Below, one piece after another: positions 29,942 to 37,350 of a stretch of DNA of 38,882 bases (positions are counted from its first letter, which is position 1; each line of letters opens with the position of its first letter). The notes beneath the pieces were generated by a model. The model had not been told where the DNA came from. It saw nothing but the letters and a program-made list of their open reading frames with translations, and ran no database searches. A program made the translations under genes and the position numbers. This DNA comes from a virus, in the IMG/VR virus record IMGVR_UViG_3300027782_000166, positions 1 through 38,882 of that record. The stretch is one strand, 5' to 3'.

Positions 29942-29985
29942 AAAATACAAATCCCGGTTGCATTTGCAACCGGGATTTGTATTTT
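29942..29985. terminator. Terminator between acidic protein and prim-pol genes
   Basis: A perfect 21-bp stem with TT loop (arm begins AAAATACAAATCCCGGTTGC), GC-rich centre, T-runs both ways. It ends minus-strand transcription from the acidic gene 30000-30641 and blocks readthrough into the prim-pol gene. Confidence 0.9.
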
Positions 29986-29999
29986 AATGAACCTTAAAG

Positions 30000-30641
30000 T
30001 TACTTCTTCTTATTTTTATTCATGTTCCTGTAAGTTTCTTCCATAGACATCATTCCTGTGACACTTTTCAAGAAAGATTTGGGCTTTTTATTCGCAACAG
30101 CTTCTCCCATATCCTTAAGCTTTTTAACCATATCGTCTTCGTCTTCCATATCGTCTTCGCCTTCCATGTCTTCTTCATCTTCGTCTTCTTCGTCTTCCAT
30201 GTCTTCCATGTCTTCCATGTCTTCTTCGTCTTCGTCTTCTTCGTCTTCCATGTCTTCTTCGTCTTCCATGTCTTCTTCGTCTTCTTCATCTTCGTCTTCC
30301 ATGTCTTCTTCGTCTTCGTCTTCCATGTCTTCCATGTCTTCCATGTCTTCCATGTCTTCCATGTCTTCCATGTCTTCTTCGTCTTCGTCTTCTTCGTCCT
30401 CCATGTCTTCCATGTCTTCGTCTTCTTCGTCTTCCATATGCTTCATATCGTCTGAGTGATCAGCTGAATCCTTGTCATACGGGGTATCATCATCAGTCTC
30501 TTCGGAATCAACATCTTCTTCAGATGGTAATTCTTCTCCAATAACTGCCCCCTTGATACCTAATGAATGTGGTGTTTTGATACCGAGATTAACTGTACCA
30601 AGTGTTTCATTTAGCATTTTCCACTTTTCATAACTTATCAT
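30000..30641 (-). CDS. Highly acidic protein with capsid-targeting-like leader (prohead-core-like)
   Basis: 213 aa. It starts MISYEKWKMLNET, an amphipathic leader with LNE as the possible cut site. Residues ~45-165 are Asp/Glu runs with regular Met (EDMEDMEDEE units), giving a net charge far below -50. The C-terminal ~45 residues return to a basic, helical segment (KSFLKSVTGMMS...). T4 has an acidic prohead-core protein, gp67, with a similar acidic run; this is an analogy in composition only. GGAG lies 8 bases before ATG 30641. It ends at the strong terminator 29942-29985. Confidence 0.76.
   Translation of the reverse strand: MISYEKWKMLNETLGTVNLGIKTPHSLGIKGAVIGEELPSEEDVDSEETDDDTPYDKDSADHSDDMKHMEDEEDEDMEDMEDEEDEDEEDMEDMEDMEDMEDMEDMEDEDEEDMEDEDEEDEEDMEDEEDMEDEEDEDEEDMEDMEDMEDEEDEDEEDMEGEDDMEDEDDMVKKLKDMGEAVANKKPKSFLKSVTGMMSMEETYRNMNKNKKK
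30130..30440 (-). repeat. Tandem repeat encoding Met-Glu-Asp units
   Basis: Repeats of TCTTCCATG and TCTTCGTCT on the plus strand, nine-base units in varied order. Long low-complexity DNA of this sort is prone to length change, always in frame for 9-base units, and it accounts for open frames on the other strand. Confidence 0.85.
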
Positions 30642-30691
30642 GATAATTCTCCTAATTGATCTTATATTTATTTATCAGCAGCTTAAAAATT

Positions 30692-30946
30692 TCATAGAAA
30701 CTGTTTTTTTAAGGCTTGTTGTATTGCTTCTCTTCTCATTTTTTCAATTCTTAATCTTTGTGGATTCATATATTGTGAGTTATCTGGAGGCCCTGTCATC
30801 CCCAAAGCTGCTGCCCTCTGTGTGTTAACAGGGACAACTGTTTTGTTGGAAGATGGCTGTAAATTAGGGGCAAAATTAGTATTAGGAGCTACTACATTTC
30901 TCTTTGACTGAAAATTCCTATTTGGTTTACCACAACCGCAACCCAT
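30692..30946 (-). CDS. Small protein with Cys-rich N-terminus (MGCGCGK)
   Basis: 84 aa. AGGAGG lies 5 bases from ATG 30946; an upstream GTG at 30952 overlaps the site and is unlikely. It has an N-terminal MGCGCGKPNRN motif, a Gln/Asn/Pro-rich middle and a basic helical C-terminus (LRIEKMRREAIQQALKKQ). No family is recognised; the repeated Cys could bind zinc or form a lipidation-like site. Its upstream region has TATATAAT 3 bases before the ribosome-binding site. Confidence 0.6.
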   Translation of the reverse strand: MGCGCGKPNRNFQSKRNVVAPNTNFAPNLQPSSNKTVVPVNTQRAAALGMTGPPDNSQYMNPQRLRIEKMRREAIQQALKKQFL

Positions 30947-30998
30947 AGACACCTCCTATTATATATAACTATTTACTTGATATGATTTGAATTAAAAA

Positions 30999-31853
30999 TT
31001 ATATCGCAAATTTATTTTTGGGGTCTAAATAATTTGTTTTTCTAATTGTTGAATAAGTTTTCCATAGTTTTCTCTTAACAATATCTAATTTTACATGAAC
31101 ACCCTGCCTAGACAGTTTATTACCTGATTCATTTGGATATTTATCACGATATAATTGGCACCAGTTTGCTGTGCCTTCATTTCTTGTCAAATAGTTTTGA
31201 AGTAAAAAAATCTCATCTTCTTTCAAATTCGTTTTTTCTAAAAGTTGTGCATATATTTCTGCACATTCCTTTTCTTGGATTTGAATATCAAAATCAACAT
31301 TAACGGAACAAATATTATTCAGCTGTCTACTATTGTAGGATGGGTTAAAATAATCTGTTTCTAAGTGCAACTTAATTTTTCTTACTTTGTTAAAGCTTTT
31401 AGCATGTTTAGTTTTTAAACCAAGAATTCTATTGAATACACCATTAAAACAGTAAGTAAACAATGTCGCATTAGTCTTATGAGTGCGGAAATTCCATACA
31501 GCTGATCTCAGGCCCATAAGGCCAATTGCCTGAAAGTCATCTCTTAAATGCTCAGGTATATTTAATTTGGCTAGGCAATGTGCAACACAATGATAATATT
31601 GCTCTACAACTATATTCTCGATTTCATACGCATAAAACATTTTGCTATAATCTTTTGAAAATTGACTTTTATATCTAGAATCCAATAAATCTAGATACTT
31701 TTTCTTATTCTTCATCAAGGCAATCATAAATTTTAAATGACTATTTTTTTTAATGCCAAGCCTTTCTGCCCACTTTTTTCCGAGGTCATTTGATACTCTA
31801 AGTTTTTTTTGGTCTACTTTTTCCTTAAAGTCTGGATGTGCGTATTCGGCCAT
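30999..31853 (-). CDS. Phage sigma factor, T4 gp55-like (sigma-70 region 2 type)
   Basis: 284 aa, longer than T4 gp55 (185 aa). Residues ~106-144 contain a region 2-like segment, DFQAIGLMGLRSAVWNF...LFTYCFNGVFNRIL, matching the sigma-70 pattern DLIQEGxIGLxxAVxxFxxxxGxxFxTYAxxxI. A C-terminal helix-turn-helix-like segment (LSRQGVHVKLDIVKRKL) sits where region 4 would. GGAG precedes the ATG by 7 bases. In T4, gp55 directs host RNA polymerase to TATAAATA late promoters. Such boxes exist upstream of several genes here. Confidence 0.8.
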   Translation of the reverse strand: MAEYAHPDFKEKVDQKKLRVSNDLGKKWAERLGIKKNSHLKFMIALMKNKKKYLDLLDSRYKSQFSKDYSKMFYAYEIENIVVEQYYHCVAHCLAKLNIPEHLRDDFQAIGLMGLRSAVWNFRTHKTNATLFTYCFNGVFNRILGLKTKHAKSFNKVRKIKLHLETDYFNPSYNSRQLNNICSVNVDFDIQIQEKECAEIYAQLLEKTNLKEDEIFLLQNYLTRNEGTANWCQLYRDKYPNESGNKLSRQGVHVKLDIVKRKLWKTYSTIRKTNYLDPKNKFAI

Positions 31854-31921
31854 TAAATTCTCCTTTTTTTTGATTATAAAAAATTTGTTTTGGAATGCAA
31901 GTCGAGAACTAAATTAACATC

Positions 31922-33409
31922 ATGGAAAATCAAATTGTTGTTAATCAAAATTTAGATTCAGACGCTGCTTGTCAAATTGCCATGCACACAATTAAAAAAT
32001 GTATCGCTCAAAATGATTTTTTAAATGCAGAGAAATTAATCGATCAATATTTAATTGTCAAAAGAGATATTGAGTCAAGACAGTTTGCTTCAATGATAAA
32101 GATGAATCTTGGTAAATATGAACAGGCAAAAGAATTGTGTCTAGAAAATTTGCAGTTAAAAAGAAATGCAGAGGATTATACAAATATAGCTCTTATAGAG
32201 CGATCTTTGTATAATTTAGAATCTGCTTATGGATATGCAAAATATGCTTATGAACTTAAGCCAAATAGTGCTGCTATAGCTGCTAATTTCGGAATAATTT
32301 CCAAAGTGATTGGAAAAAACAAACAAGCAAAAAGTTTGATTGATCGGGCTGTTGAATTGGAACCAAATAGCTGGATGTATATTTTTAATAAAGCATCAAT
32401 TTTCTCTGATATGGGGAATCTAAATAAAGCTAAAAATTGTTACGAGCAATCTCTAAAATTAAATCCATTAGAAACAAATGTTAATATTGACTATTTTTAT
32501 TGTTTGGCAAAACTTAAAATGTATAAAAAAGCTTGGCCACATTATGAATATAGATATAAAAAAATAAAATCATTGCAACAGATGATAAGAGAAACTAACA
32601 GGCCTGTTATTCAAATAAAACAAAAAACATATGATCAACATATTTGCATTCTACCAGAACAAGGCATGGGCGATAATTTAATGTTTTTTCGTTTTGTAAA
32701 AAAATTCCAAGAAATTGCCCCTCACAGTTATTACTTTTGTCCAGCTTCACTACTAAAAATAGCTGAGCATTTAGACATAAGGTATAAACCAGATTTTGAT
32801 GAAAGTTGCACTCATGTTTTAAGCATCATGAGTCTGCCTTACCATTTGGGAATTGAAAAAATACCGGAACAAGAAACTGTTTTTACCAAAATTAATAAGC
32901 GTGGACCTAAAATAAAGCTTGGAATTTGCTGGGCTGGGTCTCCCATGCATCCTATGGATAAACAAAGATCTACTTATTTGTCATCTTTTGATAGTTTTCT
33001 TAATGATAATAATTTTGAAGTTTACAGTTTTCAAAAAGATATAAGACCAAGAAGATATTCTTCTAGTAAAAAGATTTATGATTATGCTAAAAATATCGAT
33101 AATTATAACATAATAAATCTTTCTGATAAATTGATTGACGGCTATGAAACAGCAAAACTATTAAATGAAATGGATTTGTTTATTAGCGTTGATAGTTATC
33201 CAATTCACCTTGCTAGTCTAGCCAACATTAAATCTTATGTGTTAGTGGGAGACCAACCAGACTGGAGATGGGGGCTTAAGTCATCAGAAACAGATTGGTA
33301 TAGTAATATAAAAATTATTAGGAAAAAAAAGAATCAATCTTACAAATCGGTTGTTTCTGATCTGCATAAAAAGATAAAGGACGAACTACAAGCTCGTCCT
33401 TTATCCTAA
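31922..33409 (+). CDS. TPR protein with glycosyltransferase-like C-terminus
   Basis: 495 aa. The N-terminal half (about 1-190) has TPR-like helical repeats (LIDQYLIVKRD, NLESAYGYAKYAYELKPNSA, GNLNKAKNCYEQSLKLNP). The C-terminal half begins with LPEQGMGDNLMFFRF and has GICWAGSPMHPMDKQRS, DLFISVDSYPIHLASLA and DWRWGL, the pattern of the GT-B heptosyltransferase-like domain often linked to TPRs. The TPR part probably binds the acceptor. It is monocistronic, with no Shine-Dalgarno, and ends inside a terminator. Confidence 0.82.
   Translation: MENQIVVNQNLDSDAACQIAMHTIKKCIAQNDFLNAEKLIDQYLIVKRDIESRQFASMIKMNLGKYEQAKELCLENLQLKRNAEDYTNIALIERSLYNLESAYGYAKYAYELKPNSAAIAANFGIISKVIGKNKQAKSLIDRAVELEPNSWMYIFNKASIFSDMGNLNKAKNCYEQSLKLNPLETNVNIDYFYCLAKLKMYKKAWPHYEYRYKKIKSLQQMIRETNRPVIQIKQKTYDQHICILPEQGMGDNLMFFRFVKKFQEIAPHSYYFCPASLLKIAEHLDIRYKPDFDESCTHVLSIMSLPYHLGIEKIPEQETVFTKINKRGPKIKLGICWAGSPMHPMDKQRSTYLSSFDSFLNDNNFEVYSFQKDIRPRRYSSSKKIYDYAKNIDNYNIINLSDKLIDGYETAKLLNEMDLFISVDSYPIHLASLANIKSYVLVGDQPDWRWGLKSSETDWYSNIKIIRKKKNQSYKSVVSDLHKKIKDELQARPLS
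33373..33405 (+). terminator. Terminator embedded in the end of the TPR-glycosyltransferase gene
   Basis: The stem GATAAAGGACGA/TCGTCCTTTATC encloses a 9-base loop and lies inside the last codons, stop codon at 33407-33409, with T-rich sequence after it. It would end the gene's transcript right at its stop. Confidence 0.72.
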
Positions 33410-33424
33410 TTTTCACTAAGGAAA

Positions 33425-33748
33425 TTAGCTACGGGTGGCAGCTGGCCTGCTTTTACGAGCCTTGGCCTTAGAACGCTGAACAGGGGTGGTAGTGGTGGTG
33501 GTGCTTGCTTTAGCGGGAGTTGAGGCTGGAACAGCGTACTTAATTACAGGTGTCATACCAAGAGAAACTGCACGATTGTTGCAACCAACAGTAATGGCTG
33601 AACGAGTGCTAAATTGAGTACAACCATTTTCAATCTTTTCTACAGCAGTTGGGCGAAAACCCGGAATTCTTGCGACAGCTTCATATACCGTGTTGCCATT
33701 CTGAACTTTAGCTGTCACATCAAAACGAAGTGTTTGTTGGGTAGACAT
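33425..33748 (-). CDS. Small basic-tailed protein, 107 aa
   Basis: The start is ATG 33748, with AGGAG 7 bases upstream. A ~70-residue beta-type domain (VTAKVQNGNTVYEAVARIPG) is followed by Ala/Thr/Pro linker and a highly basic tail (KAKARKSRPAATRS). The tail looks DNA- or RNA-binding. No family recognised. It is convergent with the TPR protein gene. Confidence 0.66.
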   Translation of the reverse strand: MSTQQTLRFDVTAKVQNGNTVYEAVARIPGFRPTAVEKIENGCTQFSTRSAITVGCNNRAVSLGMTPVIKYAVPASTPAKASTTTTTTPVQRSKAKARKSRPAATRS

Positions 33749-34050
33749 GAGTAATCTCCTTTGAAATAAAAAAGTAACCAATTTAATTGTATCAAGCGTT
33801 TTGAAAGAAATCAAAACTTTGATTCAGTTTTTGTTCTAAACAGTTACGATTAAGAGATAATTGCAGAATATTTTTTTCGTTAATAATTTTGTTGATATCT
33901 TGGTTCAAAAAAGAACATATAGCATAAATATTGTGATTTTATTTGTAAGAATTTTTATTTTTAATGCGAATATTATAGCGCATATAAATATTTTAAATAA
34001 TCGTTACTATATACAAGTAAGACATATGCTCATTTTTATAAAGAGGTACT
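33749..34050. other. 302-base intergenic region with no supported gene
   Basis: It lies between the divergent genes at 33748 (minus) and 34051 (plus). It is very AT-rich and holds an exact TATAAATA at 33983-33990 (plus) and CATAAATA at 33923-33930. A 71-aa plus-strand frame (33861-34076) runs across it but is hydrophobic, overlaps a gene with a good ribosome-binding site and is not supported. Confidence 0.55.
33983..33990 (+). promoter_or_regulatory. Candidate late promoter box (TATAAATA)
   Basis: Exact T4 late consensus, 60 bases upstream of the tagged gene at 34051, which has its own ribosome-binding site. It would give a normal leader of about 50 bases, in contrast to the other close-in boxes. 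Confidence 0.35.
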
Positions 34051-34287
34051 ATGAAATCATTTACACAATGGGCTGAGAGCAAAAGCCTTAATTTGCCTCT
34101 CGCTGAAAAAACCGCCAGAGCAGGAATTGCTAGCTGGGCTTATCCTGATGGTTATGTTAGAAGCCACTATCCCGGAGGCTATTTTATGCCTATAGCTGCC
34201 GATGCTTTGCAGAAAATGGGTAAAAAGGTTGATGACAAGAATGTTGACCATGGCGGCATTGGGCCTAACACGGCTTTGGATGCTTAA
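34051..34287 (+). CDS. Small protein with capsid-targeting-like leader (78 aa)
   Basis: It starts MKSFTQWAESKSLNLPLAEK with AAGAGG 5-6 bases before the ATG. The leader is longer than the others; LAE at 17-19 is the matching LxE site. The rest is a compact Gly/Tyr-rich domain (AYPDGYVRSHYPGGYF) with a His/Gly-rich end; no family recognised. A candidate internal head protein. A TATAAAG lies directly before the ribosome-binding site. Confidence 0.62.
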   Translation: MKSFTQWAESKSLNLPLAEKTARAGIASWAYPDGYVRSHYPGGYFMPIAADALQKMGKKVDDKNVDHGGIGPNTALDA

Positions 34288-34314
34288 GCATTCTTTCTAA
34301 AAAACAAAGGTAAA

Positions 34315-34659
34315 TTAAGATGAACTTGGAAGACCAACGGCTTCCAAGTTCAATCTTTTTTGAATATCTTCAGAACTTACTGAACGATTAGATTTTTTAT
34401 TTAGCATCTCTGGAACATTGGCCCAATATCCCCATTGATCTTCATTTTTAGGATTTTGAAAGACCATATTCTTTTTATAATATTTATATAAAATTTCTTC
34501 AACTCTTTCCTTAGATAGTCCAACTTCCTTAGCGATTGCACTAACACTTCTCCATACCCATTTGGAATTTCTTGCCAAACTAGTAAAAACTTTTTGCTCT
34601 TCATCCCCTTCTTTAGAGCCACGGGGATAGACATCATACCAATTGGCCGGTGTTTTCAT
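34315..34659 (-). CDS. Winged-helix-like DNA-binding protein, 114 aa
   Basis: GAGG lies 6 bases before ATG 34659. Residues ~34-80 have the helix-turn-helix pattern VWRSVSAIAKEVGLSKERVEEILYKYYKKNMVF followed by a wing-like segment (DQWGYWANVPEML). This resembles small MarR/winged-helix regulators. It may regulate phage genes nearby. The 3' end overlaps an inverted repeat. The neighbouring gene at 34726 is divergent. Confidence 0.68.
   Translation of the reverse strand: MKTPANWYDVYPRGSKEGDEEQKVFTSLARNSKWVWRSVSAIAKEVGLSKERVEEILYKYYKKNMVFQNPKNEDQWGYWANVPEMLNKKSNRSVSSEDIQKRLNLEAVGLPSSS
34321..34352 (+). terminator. Inverted repeat, likely terminator for 34051-34287
   Basis: The stem TGAACTTGGAAG/CTTCCAAGTTCA with an 8-base loop is followed by TCTTTTTT on the plus strand. 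It is 34 bases after the plus gene's stop but lies inside the end of the convergent minus-strand gene. Confidence 0.7.
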
Positions 34660-34725
34660 AATTACCTCGAAAATATCAAGTACTATACTATATTAGTAAG
34701 AACCCTTTTCACAAGGCAAAATATT

Positions 34726-35181
34726 ATGAAAAAACATCGAATAGAGAGAATGCAGGAAAGATTGGCTATAGCGCATCAGCGTCCTAGCGATTTTGAAGAT
34801 CAGATTACATATATATTTGAGAATCATCGAAATGCAGACTTTTCCTTACCTAAGAAATCTATCGACGGTAAAAAACTGATACCCCCTAAAGGTAGGTTTC
34901 ATGGAGATGAGTATTTCATAACATTTGTTAAAACAGGTGATTTGAGACTGGCTGATACAATTCATCCAAAACCCAAGCCAATAACCGAGTCAACAGGAGA
35001 AAACATGGAAAAATTAATTTTAGACCAACCTGATAAATTCACACATGAGGGCAAGACAGAACATGTAGTAGCCCCACAAAAAAAAGTTGTCCTTAATGAC
35101 AACAACCAGATTAATAAAATCAACGAAGATGTATTACTTGTTGAAAGTCCAATGGATGGCATTGACATTATAAAAAATTGA
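34726..35181 (+). CDS. Hypothetical protein, 151 aa
   Basis: Start ATG 34726 with AAGG 9 bases upstream; longer frames upstream lack a site. It has a basic N-terminal helix (MKKHRIERMQERLAIAHQR), then a compact region (GRFHGDEYFITFVKTG) and an acidic disordered C-terminus. Not recognised. It ends 12 bases before a terminator shared with the convergent Nudix gene. Confidence 0.6.
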   Translation: MKKHRIERMQERLAIAHQRPSDFEDQITYIFENHRNADFSLPKKSIDGKKLIPPKGRFHGDEYFITFVKTGDLRLADTIHPKPKPITESTGENMEKLILDQPDKFTHEGKTEHVVAPQKKVVLNDNNQINKINEDVLLVESPMDGIDIIKN

Positions 35182-35193
35182 CAAAATAAGAAC

Positions 35194-35228
35194 ATCAAAG
35201 ACAAGGTTTAAAAAACTTTGTCTTTGAT
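35194..35228. terminator. Terminator between 34726 gene and Nudix gene
   Basis: An imperfect 13-bp stem (ATCAAAGACAAGG and CTTTGTCTTTGAT) with an A/T-rich loop between convergent genes. It overlaps the Nudix stop codon. Poly-T tails are short, so a bidirectional terminator is likely but not strong. Confidence 0.62.
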
Positions 35229-35579
35229 ATGTTTAATTAACCTTCTTGATTTCGGACTTAAAACAATTTTTTTTGAATCACACAAAGAAACCCATTTATA
35301 ATCTTTGTGTTCTTTTGATAAATTGCAATAAAATTCTTTATCAACTTTAACAAAAAATAAAATCAATTCATCTGTCTTTGAATCAATTTTTATATTTTCT
35401 GAGTTTTCTAATTCAAATATATAGCCTGTTTCTTCATATGCTTCTCTATAGGCTGCTGTGGCAAAGCTTTCATTTCTATTTTTTTTGCCTCCCGGCAACT
35501 CCCAAAGATTGTTTTTACTTTTTTGAAGTAACAGAAATGAATTTTTTGTGTAAAAAATCACAAATGATTTTTTCCTCAA
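35208..35579 (-). CDS. Nudix hydrolase
   Basis: 123 aa. The Nudix box fits: GGKKNRNESF...REAYEETGY, that is G-x5-E-x7-R-E-x2-E-E-x-G-x (about residues 30-52). The family hydrolyses nucleoside diphosphates linked to another group. Phage members clear oxidised nucleotides, act on RNA caps or ADP-ribose; the substrate cannot be told here. It overlaps the upstream gene by 4 bases, so coupled to 35576-36121. Confidence 0.92.
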   Translation of the reverse strand: MRKKSFVIFYTKNSFLLLQKSKNNLWELPGGKKNRNESFATAAYREAYEETGYIFELENSENIKIDSKTDELILFFVKVDKEFYCNLSKEHKDYKWVSLCDSKKIVLSPKSRRLIKHIKDKVF

Positions 35580-36121
35580 CTTTTTGGCCCTCTTTTCAAA
35601 TTCACTTTTACTTCAGCACTTTTGCGTTCAGGAGCAGACTTGAGTTCATCCATAGATTTTTTTAGCTTCTCAGCCATGTTAGATGCAGAAGAAGGCCCAT
35701 CAATCTTACTTGATGTCATTACGGTTACTGTTTTCTTATTTCTATTGTAATAACCTTTAGACAAAACAAAAAATCCTAAAGATGAATTATACGAAATCAT
35801 TCCAACCCACTCATTATCATCCCAGTTTCTGGATGAAACTATTATTCGTAATGGCTGTTCTGAAAAAACTAACTTTACATGATAATTCATTCTTTTTAGT
35901 GCTGCGCTAACATATCCAAGAGCAATTTTAGCAAAACCAAAATTTGCCTCTTCCATAGTAGTTCTATAATTAACATCAACGGCGTATCTTGATGTTTCTA
36001 CAGCTTCATTAATTAATCCAACTCTTTTGTTGAAGTATTCATTAAAAACTGATGCTAATTCTTCAGGCGACACCTGAACAATTTCATGCACATTAAACAG
36101 AGGATTATTATCGCTGTTCAT
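35576..36121 (-). CDS. Hypothetical protein, 181 aa
   Basis: AAAGGA lies 7 bases before ATG 36121. N-terminal helical region, then strand/helix alternation (MNYHVKLVFSEQPLRIIVSSRNWDDNEW, LGFFVLSKGYYNR), ending in a basic tail rich in Lys and Ser. No family is recognised. Coupled with the Nudix gene. Confidence 0.6.
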   Translation of the reverse strand: MNSDNNPLFNVHEIVQVSPEELASVFNEYFNKRVGLINEAVETSRYAVDVNYRTTMEEANFGFAKIALGYVSAALKRMNYHVKLVFSEQPLRIIVSSRNWDDNEWVGMISYNSSLGFFVLSKGYYNRNKKTVTVMTSSKIDGPSSASNMAEKLKKSMDELKSAPERKSAEVKVNLKRGPKS

Positions 36122-36189
36122 TTTTAGGTCCTTTCTTTTATTTAGTGTTTTGCCTTAAAATATACTATAATGTTTATAAGAGGTGTGCC

Positions 36190-37350
36190 ATGAATGACTT
36201 GATTAAGATTGACGAAAGAATTGACAATGTAATAAAAGCCATCACAGAAATGGAAGATGCTTTCAATGCAATACAACAACCAAGAACATCATATGTTTTA
36301 GAAAGATTTGTAGTAGGCCAACACGATACAGATACACAAAGATATGCACAATGTGTTTTGGAAATGCAGATCAAATACGACAATCTCAGAAGAGCTAAAT
36401 TAAACAAAAGAAAGCTTGAAATAAAAATTGCCGAACTAGAAAAAACAGGCTCGGAAGGTGATCAGATTGATGCCGACTTAATCAAAATCGATTTAGAAGA
36501 ACAGGATCGTGCTGTTCTTGGTGCTATTCGTGAATTTGAGGCTTTATATAAAATCTGGTCAAGGTTTTCCAAGAGATATACAAGGGAAGAGATTGATGCG
36601 AACCAAGAAGAATATTGGAAACTTCGTCTGCAAAGGCAGGCATACCAAGATATGCAGGCAACAGGACGCATCGGAGTCGGTAATCACGAAGCCTTAAGAC
36701 AAATTGGCATGGCTACAACACCTGAAGTAGGTCATGTGCGAGAAGTTGAAAAAAAATATCTTGAAGTTGGAGATTCAAAATGTTTGGTAGTTGTTGCCAC
36801 CCGTGAAAAGGTAACAAGCCTCCCTGTATTGGAAAAGCTAGAGATTCCTTCAGGAACCCAAGTAAAATATTACAATGTTTTTGGACGAAGTGTACATGAG
36901 GCATACAACGATGCTGCCTTGACAGCTTTAAAAGATGAAGCTGAATTTATGCTTACAGTAGAAGACGATACCTTCCCTCCTCCAGACGCATTTGTAAAAC
37001 TAATTAATCATTACAGGAGTATGGGAAATCCGAAACTAATCATCGGTGGATGGTATCCAAAAAAGACAGCAAGCCGAGAAGGAACTCCTATCATTCTTAC
37101 TGGTGGAAAACGACAAGCGTTGGCAGCTGATGGCCAAGTTCATGAAGTTTATACTATTCCAATGGGCTGTACACTTTTCCCAACTAGTGTTTTCCTAGAA
37201 ACAGAATTCCCATATTTTGCAACTACAGAACATCTTACACAAGATAGCTTCTTTAGTCAGAAAGCAAGAGACAAAGGATATAAACTTATATGCGATACAT
37301 CAATCAGATGCAAGCATGTTGATGTAAAAACAGGTGAGGTTTTTGAATAA
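36190..37350 (+). CDS. Glycosyltransferase with N-terminal coiled coil and GT-A domain
   Basis: 386 aa; ATG 36190 has AAGAGGTG 5-6 bases upstream. Residues ~1-170 are helical and charged (coiled-coil, YWKLRLQRQAYQ). From ~195 a GT-A domain: strand KCLVVVATR, then FMLTVEDDTFPPPDAF with the metal-binding D-D motif near 257-262, and a late IIGGWYPKKTA segment and FFSQKARDKGYKLICD near the acceptor end. This is like phage virion-associated or tail-linked glycosyltransferases (GT2-like). Donor and acceptor unknown. Confidence 0.76.
   Translation: MNDLIKIDERIDNVIKAITEMEDAFNAIQQPRTSYVLERFVVGQHDTDTQRYAQCVLEMQIKYDNLRRAKLNKRKLEIKIAELEKTGSEGDQIDADLIKIDLEEQDRAVLGAIREFEALYKIWSRFSKRYTREEIDANQEEYWKLRLQRQAYQDMQATGRIGVGNHEALRQIGMATTPEVGHVREVEKKYLEVGDSKCLVVVATREKVTSLPVLEKLEIPSGTQVKYYNVFGRSVHEAYNDAALTALKDEAEFMLTVEDDTFPPPDAFVKLINHYRSMGNPKLIIGGWYPKKTASREGTPIILTGGKRQALAADGQVHEVYTIPMGCTLFPTSVFLETEFPYFATTEHLTQDSFFSQKARDKGYKLICDTSIRCKHVDVKTGEVFE

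Noticed and set aside
30058-30459. Ser-rich plus-strand frame of 133 aa
   Set aside because: It is the antisense reading of the Asp/Glu/Met repeat of the acidic gene; start lacks a ribosome-binding site.
33861-34076. 71-aa hydrophobic plus-strand frame
   Set aside because: It overlaps the start of a well-supported gene and has AT-driven Ile/Phe/Tyr composition with no ribosome-binding site.
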